A stretch of DNA of 64,000 nt from Virgibacillus chiguensis. GTDB lineage: Bacteria > Bacillota > Bacilli > Bacillales > Amphibacillaceae. Location of the stretch: contig NZ_FQXD01000001.1 of assembly GCF_900129865.1 (NCBI RefSeq), positions 415,712-479,711 on the forward strand, written 5' to 3'. Position 1 is the stretch's first letter, and every line of letters begins with the position of its first letter. The position numbers were made by a program, and so were the translations under genes. The notes beneath the pieces were generated by a model. That model was given only the letters and a program-made list of their open reading frames with translations. It did no database searches and had not been told where the DNA came from. This document shows positions 47,300 through 55,557 of this stretch, in pieces.

Positions 47300-47333
47300 C
47301 ACCAGTGTGGAATGAACTGCCCCCACACTGGTG
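47300..47333 (+). terminator. Hairpin after the DUF3955-like gene
   Basis: CACCAGTGTGG / CCACACTGGTG, 11 bp with a 12-nt loop, 45 nt after the stop; only a weak T-rich tail. Confidence 0.5.
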
Positions 47334-47342
47334 ACTTTATAT

Positions 47343-47570
47343 GTATCGACATATATCAATTTGGTTGGGAACAGATTCTTTTTGGCTATCTTTATCACTA
47401 GAAACACGCGTGTAAATTAAATATCTGTAGTCATTATATTTAGTTATTTCTACATCGGACTGTTTAAACATAATTCCCTTCCCCAACATCAAAATATGCG
47501 TACTTCGTTTATAAAATTACGGGAAGAGTTATGATTACGGTTGCAGAAACAGGTTTGTTATTTCACAAAA
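47343..47570 (-). repeat. Second copy of the serine recombinase 5' end
   Basis: 228 bases matching 51664-51891 without gaps and with about a dozen mismatches. It covers the recombinase upstream region and roughly its first 43 codons, then breaks off. It is a remnant of a second recombinase gene or of a duplication that now brackets a 4.3-kb block. Confidence 0.85.
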
Positions 47571-47677
47571 CTTCTCTACTTCTCTGAATTTCTAATAACT
47601 TTTTCCACTCCATACCAATTTCAATAATTGTAATTAATAAGACTATCCATATAACAGCATTAATAAAAGATAGACCA

Positions 47678-47878
47678 TTAGCTGATTGACCTCCTAAAAT
47701 TATAAATAAACCCATTAGTATAAAAATGTAAATAATCAGAAAACATTCTCTTGATAATAAACTGTTCTAGTTCGTATCTATTCAATAGTTTTACTCCACA
47801 CGCTTTAGCAAGCTCTATCGCTTGCTTTGTGAAAAAGGAATTGGTTATCACCCAAGCCTCATCTAAAGCTTTGAACAA
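47678..47878 (-). pseudogene. Mrr-like restriction endonuclease fragment
   Basis: Reads DEAWVITNSFFTKQAIELAK followed by ACGVKLLNRYELEQFI, the C-terminal part of restriction endonuclease-like (Mrr_cat) proteins. The catalytic N-terminal part is missing and after residue 42 the frame runs into unrelated sequence. In the neighbouring frame a 50-codon membrane segment (MGLFIILGGQSANGL onward) continues to about 47572, which could be the original C-terminus. Confidence 0.65.
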
Positions 47879-47944
47879 GAAACACCTTGCTCAAAGCTTT
47901 CAGGAGATATTTTAAAAATATCTGTTAGGAGTCAATTTCAATAA

Positions 47945-48106
47945 TTATTTATTTTGATCTTCTAGAAAGATTGCTTTAGCTAGTAAATTGGCATATATTA
48001 AACCAATAAGGTATGGGAGAAATATAATATTAGATGAAGTATAGTGAATGTATATTCCTACAGCAACTAATACAGCAGTTAAAAAATTAATGACTTGCTT
48101 TCCCAT
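47945..48106 (-). CDS. Small membrane protein, 53 residues
   Basis: ATG directly after the stop of the upstream ORF (TAAATG), with AAAGG 7 nt upstream. Two hydrophobic segments (VINFLTAVLVAVGIYIHY and IIFLPYLIGLIYANLLAKAI) and an acidic end (EDQNK). No family recognised. Forms a coupled pair with the 80-residue membrane protein upstream. Confidence 0.55.
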   Translation of the reverse strand: MGKQVINFLTAVLVAVGIYIHYTSSNIIFLPYLIGLIYANLLAKAIFLEDQNK

Positions 48107-48349
48107 TTAAAAACCTTTCACAATTATAAGGATGTTTGCCAATATAATAAACAAACCAAGTATAATAAATAATATCATTTCCCTTTTTTCTTTATAACGG
48201 TACGAGTTATAAACTAATCTAATTGCTAAAACTAAAAATACAGTGTTGAATGTAATAGCCCACAAAGTATTGTCATTATCTAGATAATTATAAATTGATA
48301 CATAACTTAGGACATATACTGTAGCAAAAATCCATAAAAAAATAATCAT
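48107..48349 (-). CDS. Small membrane protein, 80 residues
   Basis: Three hydrophobic helices (IIFLWIFATVYVLSYVSIY, ITFNTVFLVLAIRLVY, MILFIILGLFIILANILIIV) with a basic loop YRYKEKRE. ATG 48349 is chosen since GGAGAG lies 7 nt upstream; the longer frame starts inside that site. Function unknown. Confidence 0.55.
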   Translation of the reverse strand: MIIFLWIFATVYVLSYVSIYNYLDNDNTLWAITFNTVFLVLAIRLVYNSYRYKEKREMILFIILGLFIILANILIIVKGF

Positions 48350-48711
48350 TCGGTTTCTCTCCATTTAAAGTCGTAAGTTGACAAATCCATAATTGTCATT
48401 GTTTTCACTATGATGATCTTATATCCTAGATGAAAATAAAAGAAATATTGGTTATCTACACTAAAATCCTAACAAAGATGAAGAGATTTAAGCAATAAGT
48501 GATTAAATTTTTATAATTTTTTCACTAGAAAGAATACCACAATTAACTATAGTTACAATCAACATGTTGTTTCCCCCCTTAGTTATTTTTCTTCCATCAT
48601 TCGGTCAAATTTTTCAATGTTTCGTTCACGTTTATAGTCATGATAAGTTTTCCTTAGACTGTTGTTTAACCTTATCAAAGAATAGTTAATATTTAACTTC
48701 CGTTCCCAATA
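48350..48711. other. Intergenic region in the accessory block
   Basis: About 360 AT-rich bases, no ORF or motif recognised. Confidence 0.35.
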
Positions 48712-49110
48712 TTACGGGGCATACGTAAAATTAGAATGCTTACGACCTTGCTTTTGTTGATTAATACGCTTAGCACGATCTTCTCTTATCTGTTCTCTCA
48801 TTTCTGTTAAAACAGCATTTCCCATACGCTTTTTTAAATCGTTTAATTTTGTCTGTTTATATGCTTCATGTTTGCTATCTTCTCCGTATAGTTGCTTAGA
48901 GATTTCCACTTGCTCATCTAATAGTTGGTTCAATTCCTGCATTTCTGTTGCATGATTCGTTTCTAAATAAATGAAAACCATCTCATCAATGTATGGCCTT
49001 GCATCATTAACAGACTCATAGCAATTAAAAAATGAGAATGGTAGGTAATATACACAGAAGGAAATGCAACCTTCATTCAAACAAAAGTTTTTTATTACAT
49101 TGAATACCAT
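48712..49110 (-). pseudogene. Tail of a plasmid-mobilisation-like protein (tentative)
   Basis: The last ~95 residues (from ARPYIDEMVFIYLETNHAT to the end) are charged and helical with coiled-coil character (QELNQLLDEQVEISKQLYGE, RAKRINQQKQGRK), resembling C-terminal ends of MobL-type relaxases. The first ~35 residues are hydrophobic, Cys-rich and look out of frame. Probably a 3' fragment of a larger gene; family assignment is weak. Confidence 0.35.
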
Positions 49111-49324
49111 ACTGACAGGAATTAGCTAACAAATGGTATATCATTGTAGATAATACACAACATGATTTACGATATATAATGTATTGTTAGAAGTTCTATT
49201 GACGTAATATTACTATTTTTGAGAATCTCAATTTTATCTAACAGAATTGCTCTTTACACAGCTTAGCCAGTCCTTTTTTCACACATTCCTTCGTCTACAT
49301 ATAAAGTCCCTAAACACGAAAACC

Positions 49325-49347
49325 CGGCTTCCCATTACGGAAAGCCG
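49325..49347 (-). terminator. Terminator kept after a lost regulator gene
   Basis: CGGCTT / AAGCCG arms with inner CC/GG and a TTTT run on the reverse strand, 7 nt from the stop of the LuxR-type fragment. Confidence 0.6.
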
Positions 49348-49353
49348 AGCCGA

Positions 49354-49452
49354 TTAGAGCTTTAATTCCCCCATACGAAGGAGCTCTACAACAGCCTGTG
49401 ATCGCCCCTTGACACCTAGCTTCTGCATAGCATTTGCTATGTGTACCAATTG
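49354..49452 (-). pseudogene. C-terminal fragment of a LuxR-type response regulator
   Basis: 33 codons reading HIANAMQKLGVKGRSQAVVE then LLRMGEL, the end of a LuxR/NarL helix-turn-helix. No upstream receiver domain is found. The original terminator is still attached. Confidence 0.7.
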
Positions 49453-49514
49453 CAAATAGAGGTAGTTACTTATCATTGTTTAAGCCATGAGCTGATTTCA
49501 AGTGAAATTTGCTC

Positions 49515-49781
49515 TTATACAATACGTTTCCAACGAGGATCTTTGAGGTCTTTTTCATTAGGTTTCCGCACGTGCTCAACAAACTCTTCTTCACAAGCTC
49601 CCACTAAAATAAAATTCTTTTGCGCCTGCTTTAATGAAGGGACATTAGCGCCTCCTTCATAATCAGGGTCATCAAATTGAGTATAATCATCTTCCCAAAA
49701 GCATATTTTACATATCTCAAAAGTACCGGGTGGTTCTTCGTTTAGTGTTTTGTAGCCACAACAAGGACAAGTATATTTCAT
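49515..49781 (-). CDS. CPCC-family cysteine-rich protein
   Basis: An 88-residue protein with a CPCCGYKT start and CKICFWEDD near residue 24, a zinc-ribbon-like set of four cysteines found in Cys_rich_CPCC proteins. Such genes are often seen next to polymorphic toxin loci as candidate immunity genes (recalled). The neighbourhood here is rich in such loci, but no toxin is adjacent. Confidence 0.75.
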   Translation of the reverse strand: MKYTCPCCGYKTLNEEPPGTFEICKICFWEDDYTQFDDPDYEGGANVPSLKQAQKNFILVGACEEEFVEHVRKPNEKDLKDPRWKRIV

Positions 49782-49828
49782 TTCAAACCTTTACCAACTC
49801 TTTCTAAATATTTATGTTTTTTTAGGAG

Positions 49829-50002
49829 TTACTTGCTGGATTTACGACCAAACGTAAACCATAAATAAATAGCCACAGCAATTAGTACAATTAATGCAAT
49901 AGTATTTATTATTGTTGAAATAAACTCATTGTCTACGAAAATATTTATAAAAAATGAACCTGCAACTATCACTAAAACAATTAAATATAAATTTTTATTC
50001 AT
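49829..50002 (-). CDS. Small two-helix membrane protein
   Basis: 57 residues with helices LYLIVLVIVAGSFFINIFV and IINTIALIVLIAVAIYLWF and a basic tail GRKSSK. ATG 50002 has GGAGAGGG about 5-8 nt upstream. No family recognised. Confidence 0.5.
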   Translation of the reverse strand: MNKNLYLIVLVIVAGSFFINIFVDNEFISTIINTIALIVLIAVAIYLWFTFGRKSSK

Positions 50003-50268
50003 GATATCCCTCTCCATTAAAACATATAACATCGCCGAAACGACAACTATTTTTTATGGGTTCCTTTCTCTATAAGCCATATTAATAAGCCTCCTGTAAT
50101 TAGTATGATGGCTAAACTTAAAATTATTTAAAGAAGGCTATCATCAGGCAACAGATTGAATAACAAAACGTCAACTATTATAAATACTATAACATAACAA
50201 AGTAATTTAATATAAACATTCCTCATCCCTTCTCATTTCTAAACCCAGCGCTTTCATGTTCCACTAAT

Positions 50269-51792
50269 CTACTTATTCAAATCAAAATTATATTTGATAT
50301 CCACGCTGCCATCTATATTTACTGTTATATAATCAATGATTACCTTTAAAACATGGTATAAATCCTGATCCTTTTTTTCGATCGTTTTAAAAGCTTGTTG
50401 GATGTTTTTCACAGATACTTCCTGTACTTCTTCATTTTTATACAAGAACAGTTTATCCTGGGCTTCTTTTATCTGTTGTTCAAATTCTTTTCTTCTAACT
50501 TGAAATTCTACTTTATCAATCAATTTATCAAGGTAAAGATCAACAAGACCCTCGTTTTTCTCTTGATATTTGGCAATACTATTTTCCAATTGCTTCACTT
50601 GCTGCTTAGAGTGATTATTTAAAGTATTGTTAAAATCAAGCGAAACTTTTTGTCCTGTTTCTAATAGACGCTCCACAATAAAACGGCGAAATTCTTCATA
50701 GCGAATAGGTACATGATTGTCGCATCCGTTCTTCCCACTTCTCCTATATGCACTACATTTTAAATATCGCCAATGGGTTTTCGTTCCATCTAATTTTCGG
50801 TTCCAAGATTGAATAATCACTATATTAGATCCACATTTCCCACATTTGAGAAGACCACGAAACTCATTCCATGGTGTGATTTTCGTTTTGATGTTGACCT
50901 TCTTTTTATTATTTGCTAGTTTCCAATCTTCTTTACTAACAATTGCGGGATGATGATCTTCAAAAACAAGCCATTTTTCTTCTGGGTTACGTATTTGTTT
51001 CTTACGGCCATCTACTTTAATTGTGGTATATTGATTGAGTATGAAAGTTCCACAAAACGTTGGATTTTTAATAATTCGTTGAATAGACGTAATCTGCCAT
51101 GCTTTTCCACTTCTCGGCGGTAGAATCTCCCCTTGTTGAACACCCTTATTCAACAGGTGCGTGATTTTTTTAAAGCCAAATCCTTCTTCGTTATACCATT
51201 TATAGATTTGCCGAATGACATTTGCCTCATCTTCTTTGATAACTAACTTCTGTTCAATACGATCATAACCATATGGGATTTTCCCTATATGCTCCCCTCT
51301 CCGCACTTTAGCTGCAAGAGCAGAGCTAATAGAAACAGATAAAGACTTTGGATATTGTGCAGCAAACATCGAAAACATTTCAAATTTCATATCATTTTTT
51401 CCTTCTACATAGCTATCATAGCCTTCTTCGATGGTTACTACTCTTACACCATGACCAAGCAACACTTCTTTAATTTCCAAAGCATCCTTTAAATCACGAG
51501 CTAATCTATGTATAGATTTAAAAAGAACCATCTTTATTTCACGATTTCTAGCTTTTTGGAGAATTAATTGCATGGCCGTTCTTTCCAGGAATAGTGTCCC
51601 TGATTTATCTTCATCAACTAATACAGCGTTCTCATTAAATTCATAATGGTTCTGTTCCAGCCAGTATCGACATATATCAATTTGGTTGGGAACAGATTCT
51701 TTTTGGCTATCTTTATCACTGGAAACACGAGTGTAAATTAAATATTTGTAGTCATTATATTTAGTTATTTCTACATCGGACTGTTTAAACAT
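50269..51792 (-). CDS. Large serine recombinase (integrase/resolvase family)
   Basis: A 507-residue site-specific recombinase. The catalytic domain has YLIYTRVSSDKDSQ (nucleophile Ser near residue 25), the KSIHRLARDLKDA arginine motif near 90, then a recombinase domain (PYGYDRI, IIKNPTFCGTF), a zinc ribbon (CGKCGSN ... CSAYRRSGKNGCDN) and a coiled coil (about 395-460). ATG 51792 follows GGGGAGGGG. It would integrate or excise an element; att sites were not identified. A second copy of its 5' end lies at 47343-47570. Confidence 0.92.
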   Translation of the reverse strand: MFKQSDVEITKYNDYKYLIYTRVSSDKDSQKESVPNQIDICRYWLEQNHYEFNENAVLVDEDKSGTLFLERTAMQLILQKARNREIKMVLFKSIHRLARDLKDALEIKEVLLGHGVRVVTIEEGYDSYVEGKNDMKFEMFSMFAAQYPKSLSVSISSALAAKVRRGEHIGKIPYGYDRIEQKLVIKEDEANVIRQIYKWYNEEGFGFKKITHLLNKGVQQGEILPPRSGKAWQITSIQRIIKNPTFCGTFILNQYTTIKVDGRKKQIRNPEEKWLVFEDHHPAIVSKEDWKLANNKKKVNIKTKITPWNEFRGLLKCGKCGSNIVIIQSWNRKLDGTKTHWRYLKCSAYRRSGKNGCDNHVPIRYEEFRRFIVERLLETGQKVSLDFNNTLNNHSKQQVKQLENSIAKYQEKNEGLVDLYLDKLIDKVEFQVRRKEFEQQIKEAQDKLFLYKNEEVQEVSVKNIQQAFKTIEKKDQDLYHVLKVIIDYITVNIDGSVDIKYNFDLNK

Positions 51793-51894
51793 AATGCCCC
51801 TCCCCAATACCAAAATATGCGTACTTCCATTATAACATTACGGGAAGAGTTATGATTGCGGTTGCAGAAACAGGTTTATTATTTTACAAAATGA

Positions 51895-52014
51895 TAAATG
51901 GAGAAACTATTTTTTCTGTATCCTACGTAGGGTATGTGCCATACCCTACGTAGAGGACACTTTTTCTGTACTCTGTTTAGGCTACAAACGAATGTTCCTA
52001 TACTTATAAAGAGA
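51895..52014. repeat. Intercassette repeat, copy A, with a 14-bp palindrome
   Basis: Shares ACTATTTTTTCTGTATCCTAC and ACAAACGAATGTTCCTATA with copy B at 57375-57427. Copy A has an insert containing the palindrome CTACGTAGGGTATG (51923-51936) / CATACCCTACGTAG (51940-51953). A more diverged copy lies at 55945-56035. Confidence 0.7.
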
Positions 52015-52030
52015 ATTTATGAAAAAGAAA

Positions 52031-52059
52031 AACCTTGAAAGGATTGGCCAATCAAGGTT
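52031..52059 (-). terminator. Terminator after the putative immunity gene
   Basis: AACCTTGA / TCAAGGTT arms followed by a T-rich run on the reverse strand, 24 nt after the stop. Confidence 0.8.
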
Positions 52060-52082
52060 CTATGTTAAATACGTTATTATTT

Positions 52083-52412
52083 TCAGCTATCTCTTTTCCA
52101 CACAAATTGTCCGTTGGTTAAATAAACAGCACTTGGTGGGTCATCGTAGAGAGAGATTTCAACCAAGGAACTTTTCTCTTGTCTTAACCAATTATATACA
52201 CTACCTTCATTAGTAGGAGGGTGTGATAAAATACGATTAACTTGAAATGCAACCGCATGATACTCTGTATAATTCTCATCATCATCTTCTAGACCATTAT
52301 CTGTCTCGAAAAGTGTATCTGGTTCACCAATAATTTTCAATCCGTTCTCCCATTCTATTATTAGTTCACCACTATTATTTTTTAATGCATCTATTAAAGG
52401 ATCATATCCCAT
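52083..52412 (-). CDS. Putative toxin-immunity protein
   Basis: A 109-residue acidic cytosolic protein ([32 protein letters not shown]) without recognised family. AAAGGAGG precedes the ATG. It starts 15 nt after the stop of a toxin C-terminal fragment, the usual toxin-immunity arrangement, which is the reason for the call. Confidence 0.6.
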   Translation of the reverse strand: MGYDPLIDALKNNSGELIIEWENGLKIIGEPDTLFETDNGLEDDDENYTEYHAVAFQVNRILSHPPTNEGSVYNWLRQEKSSLVEISLYDDPPSAVYLTNGQFVWKRDS

Positions 52413-52427
52413 AAATATCCTCCTTTT

Positions 52428-52585
52428 TTACTTTCTAAGTGGTTCTGATGGTACAATATGAGCGCCACTCTTACTATAATGTATCATCCCTCTAGTAGTA
52501 TTTGTGTATTTGCCAGTGTCCATATTATAATACTTCCCTATTACTTGATCAAAGTCTACCCTTTCTTTATTTTTGTTAATCGAAG
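52428..52585 (-). pseudogene. Toxin C-terminal fragment (Ntox50-like)
   Basis: About 50 codons ending in TTRGMIHYSKSGAHIVPSEP, preceded by VDFDQVIGKYYNMDTGKY. The IHYSK-G-HIVP end is what I recall for the polymorphic toxin type 50 domain. No start codon and no upstream toxin body; the frame stops at a promoter-like sequence. It is a 3' relic of a toxin gene. Confidence 0.6.
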
Positions 52586-52589
52586 TTGC

Positions 52590-52618
52590 ATTATACTAAA
52601 AGTGCAATATTTATTGAA
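52590..52618 (-). promoter_or_regulatory. Relic promoter fused to the toxin tail
   Basis: Reverse strand TTCAAT, 17 nt, TATAAT. The 16 bases 52585-52600 are identical to 59748-59763 upstream of the intact LXG toxin gene. Confidence 0.55.
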
Positions 52619-52684
52619 TTGTTTATGTAAAAGTATTGACATAAATTACCTATTAAATTATTTTTGTTATGGGCGGAGATTTTT

Positions 52685-53322
52685 ATGAGAAAAGTGAATT
52701 TCAGGTATTTTCTTTTGCTTATTTGTACTGTTTTGTTAATCTCTAGTATTTCCTTATCTTTTGGAACTTCAGCGCAAGCTGCAGAAAACGTTACTGCACA
52801 ACCAGTTTTAGAGGAGGAACTGCTATCACAAAACCGTGACTTTGTTTATTTTTTGGATGGGGTTGAACAACTTCCTTCTGTTATAATTGAATAAGGTCCA
52901 GAAAAGACTGCAAATTGGCTTTCTGAAAAGACGAGGGTTGAAGTCGCTACTGATGGCCAAAACTTATATCTACCAGCTTTGGCTAATGTAAATCTAGAGG
53001 ATAATCAACCTCTTAACGATTCTCGAATAACGACTTTTAGTACTTGGGGTTGCATAACTGCTGTAGGATTGATGATAGGATCGGTAGGTTTTCCTTTCTC
53101 AAAAATCTTAAAGCTGAAAAGCTCTATTAAACTTTTGGGTGGCGTTAAAGAAACCGTTCAATTAATTCATAAAAATTATAAAAAGTTACGTGAAAACAGA
53201 TGGAGAAAGAAAGATGCGTGGAAAGAAGCGGTGAGCAAACTTCCAGTGATCTTCCAACAGAAGTTAGAGACGCTTTTCTTGATTTTTTTAACATAAGCGA
53301 TGTTATTAATCAATGTACTTAA
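52685..53322 (+). pseudogene. Secreted two-cysteine peptide/bacteriocin-like gene, broken
   Basis: Begins with a clear signal peptide (FLLLICTVLLISSISLSFG, cut after SAQA), then a TAA at 52892-52894 interrupts the frame. The same frame resumes as GPEKTANWLSEKTRVEVATD and STWGCITAVGLMIGSVGFPF. Near 53245 one base is missing: the shifted frame reads DLPTEVRDAFLDFFNISDVI and ends NQCT. The intact protein would have about 210 residues with a Cys in WGC and one near the C-terminus. Secreted peptide toxin is a guess from signal peptide, Cys pair and small membrane partner. Confidence 0.65.
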
Positions 53323-53522
53323 TGTACAAGAAACAGGTGATATCCATTAAAAGGTCTAAAACACTACCATTTAAATTGGCGGTTGTTATTTTGGTTATTT
53401 TCCAGTTATATACAATCTTTGAAAACTGGAATGGTGATCTTAGAACAAACATAATTTCTGCATTAATTCTTATAGGCTGCATTATTTTAATAACACTAGA
53501 TATTTTTTTAACAGATAATTGA
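53313..53522 (+). CDS. Small two-helix membrane protein, possible immunity partner
   Basis: About 69 residues (less if a later start is used) with two membrane helices (FKLAVVILVIFQLYTIFENW and IISALILIGCIILITLDIFL). It overlaps the end of the broken secreted-peptide gene and is followed by a strong terminator, so the two form one unit. AGGTGA about codon 10 suggests translation may start later. Immunity role is inferred from position only. Confidence 0.5.
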   Translation: MYLMYKKQVISIKRSKTLPFKLAVVILVIFQLYTIFENWNGDLRTNIISALILIGCIILITLDIFLTDN

Positions 53523-53538
53523 TTAAAGAGAATCACCT

Positions 53539-53577
53539 AAAAAAGTCGACTATTCTGAAAAAACGGTCGACTTTTTT
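53539..53577 (+). terminator. Terminator of the secreted-peptide unit
   Basis: AAAAAAGTCGAC / GTCGACTTTTTT, 12 bp with a 15-nt loop, ending in T-run. Confidence 0.9.
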
Positions 53578-53593
53578 AAATGAAATTCTTAAA

Positions 53594-53652
53594 CGACCAC
53601 CTGCTTTAGCAGGTGGATTTAGACATAAATGTCAACGACTAAAGTCGTTTCC
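53594..53652. mobile_element. IS200/IS605-type end hairpins (remnant)
   Basis: CCACCTGC-TTTA-GCAGGTGG (53597-53616) and AACGACT-AA-AGTCGTT (53634-53649), the subterminal hairpins typical of IS605/IS1341-type elements in bacilli. No tnpA or tnpB is present, so this is a solo end or a short palindromic relic. Confidence 0.55.
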
Positions 53653-53721
53653 CAGGCTAAAGTCATAATAAGTCACCCCCTTACCTATAATTTAAAACAA
53701 AAACAGGTATGGGGTTAAAAA

Positions 53722-54153
53722 TCACCAATTTGTTGTCTTTTTTATTATTAACGCTTCTCCTTCATGTAGAAGCAATTCTTTGGGAGATTTCAATTGTTTG
53801 AGTAATATTTTTTTCTTTTTTTTTATCTTGAAATCTCGTCGATGTTCATTCCATATGTGAGCAATTTCAATAGTGCACAACTTGTGTTCTCTTGTAACCT
53901 CATAAATATACTTGTAGAGTAATGTTAGTTCATAATATGTATCAGGCTCTAATGTAACTGGGTCACATAGTCCATTGACTATTTCAAGTTGAATAGGATA
54001 TTTCAAACCTTGTACTGCTTGTTTACTTCGAGTAAGGTCTAAGGAATTATCTATGCTCACTACCCCAATACCTTTGTTTTCTTCAAACCCATTTTCCGTA
54101 TATATACCAGATGGAAGTTCTATATCTGAAGCAATATAATAATAACTAGTCAA
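53722..54153 (-). CDS. Hypothetical protein
   Basis: A 143-residue protein from TTG 54153, which has AGGAGG 6 nt upstream. It reads YYYIASDIELPSGIYTENG at the start, EIVNGLCDPVTLEPDTYYEL in the middle and ends with a lysine-rich helix KIKKKKKILL. Mixed alpha/beta, cytosolic. No family recognised; the longer frame upstream runs into an ISL3 fragment and is not translated. Confidence 0.6.
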   Translation of the reverse strand: MTSYYYIASDIELPSGIYTENGFEENKGIGVVSIDNSLDLTRSKQAVQGLKYPIQLEIVNGLCDPVTLEPDTYYELTLLYKYIYEVTREHKLCTIEIAHIWNEHRRDFKIKKKKKILLKQLKSPKELLLHEGEALIIKKTTNW

Positions 54154-54250
54154 TTTGATCCTCCTCATAAGATTGTTATGTCTATTTAATATAACAGCAC
54201 AATATCCATAGTATTTTAATATTAGTAAATGAACATTCCTTTTTAAATGA

Positions 54251-54373
54251 TTAGGCTTTTCTGTTTTTAACATCTGTAACGACAAAACGGTAGTTTTCTA
54301 ATAAATGAACTTCATCAAGACCAAGCAATCTTGGAAATCTGAACTCTGTTTCTGCTTCAAGTTCAACAACATT
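54251..54373 (-). pseudogene. ISL3-type transposase fragment
   Basis: 40 codons reading ELEAETEFRFPRLLGLDEVH then YRFVVTDVKNRKA, the region around the first catalytic Asp of ISL3 transposases. Different from the ISL3 copy at the right end of the window. Confidence 0.55.
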
Positions 54374-54414
54374 TAACGCCTAGGTGATTTTTTGTTTCTT
54401 AGTTTACTTTACCT

Positions 54415-55079
54415 TTATTTACTATGTAACTTAACATTTTCCCGGTTTTGAATTGGCCACCATATTAAATGGAAAAGCATGTGGACAAATATAGCTGCTA
54501 GTAATCCCCCTTGAATGAAGGCTACCCCAGCGAAAAAACCAACCCAAATGTTACTAATAATCGTATACACATACATAAGAGGTTTTGGTTGCGAAACAAC
54601 AAGTTTAATATTTGGTAAATGAACAACGGCAAATAAGACACTTGAAATGGAAATTGCAAACAATGTACTAACACCATCACCCATACTCATTAATTGAAAC
54701 AACCAAATAAATAAGCTAAGCAATCCCCACCGATTAGGATACCTATATTCACATAACTCGTTTTAATTTCCATATAATCTGTTTTTGTCAATCTTGGCAC
54801 TACATACATATAATAAAACAACAAATGGCTAAGAGAACAGATAACACCTAGACCTAAACCATATAATAAAATTTGACTAATTTCTATTTCTTGAACAAGA
54901 TGAATCTTAGGAACAAAATAAGCACCCATCGCTGAAAATACAAGTGCTGTTAAGCCATGTGCAATTAATCGTTGTCCATTTGTCACATCATCTCTTATAT
55001 GTATTTTTTCCGACTGATACATAAAATAAATTCCTGGTATACAAATGGTAAAAACAAGAACAAAATAAATCCAATTCAT
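54415..55079 (-). pseudogene. CPBP-family membrane protease, active-site deletion
   Basis: First part (from ATG 55079) has membrane helices to NIGILI; second part in another frame continues RWGLLSLFIWLFQLM and VLFAVVHLPNI and the C-terminal GGLLAAIFVHMLFHL. CPBP proteases carry EE-x3-R at the join; here the R of that motif remains but the sequence for the EE pair is deleted together with a frameshift. The HLPN and FVHMLFH histidine motifs are kept. Sits directly after a MarR gene. Confidence 0.7.
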
Positions 55080-55524
55080 GGGGCCTACTCTCCATTTGTT
55101 CTTCCAAAACAACCTTATAGATCTTGTTCACTGCCTGTTCCAATTGACTAATTACTTCGTCATCTAGTTTAGCATAGTATGTTGATACAATTTGCTCATC
55201 TACTTTTGCATATAATTCATAAAGTTCTTTACCCTTCAAGCCAAGCGATACGACGATTTCACGTCTTGAGTTAGGATTAATAGATCGCTCAATATAATGC
55301 CCTTTCTCTAATTTACTTAACAACTGGCTAATTGCACTTGCTGTCACATCCATCTTTTCAGCCAGCTCACTGACTGTTAATGTATTATGCTGTCGAACAT
55401 GCTCGATAATTAAAGATTGCTTTGGTGTTAGTTTATGTTCAAGCACTTCATCGTAGTGATGTAACAATGCGTAGTTTATTTGATCTAATGTTTGAAAGAT
55501 CCCATTCATTCGCTTTTCTAGCAT
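54988..55524 (-). CDS. MarR-family regulator next to the broken CPBP gene
   Basis: Winged-helix regulator: LTVSELAEKMDVTASAISQL and the wing INPNSRREIVVSL. From ATG 55524 (GAGGGA upstream) the frame gives 178 residues, but the last ~30 (from about PHELDLFCSC) are the CPBP coding sequence read in another frame, so the original protein probably ended near residue 148 and a small indel extends it. It likely controlled the CPBP gene. Confidence 0.75.
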   Translation of the reverse strand: MLEKRMNGIFQTLDQINYALLHHYDEVLEHKLTPKQSLIIEHVRQHNTLTVSELAEKMDVTASAISQLLSKLEKGHYIERSINPNSRREIVVSLGLKGKELYELYAKVDEQIVSTYYAKLDDEVISQLEQAVNKIYKVVLEEQMESRPHELDLFCSCFYHLYTRNLFYVSVGKNTYKR

Positions 55525-55557
55525 AAAATCCCTCACTTTATTTAGTTGCATAAACAT

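Noticed and set aside
53594..53652. Hairpins as a CRISPR-like or riboswitch element
   Set aside because: Two different hairpins, no repeat-spacer pattern and no aptamer core; they fit IS605-type ends better. No CRISPR array was seen anywhere in the window.
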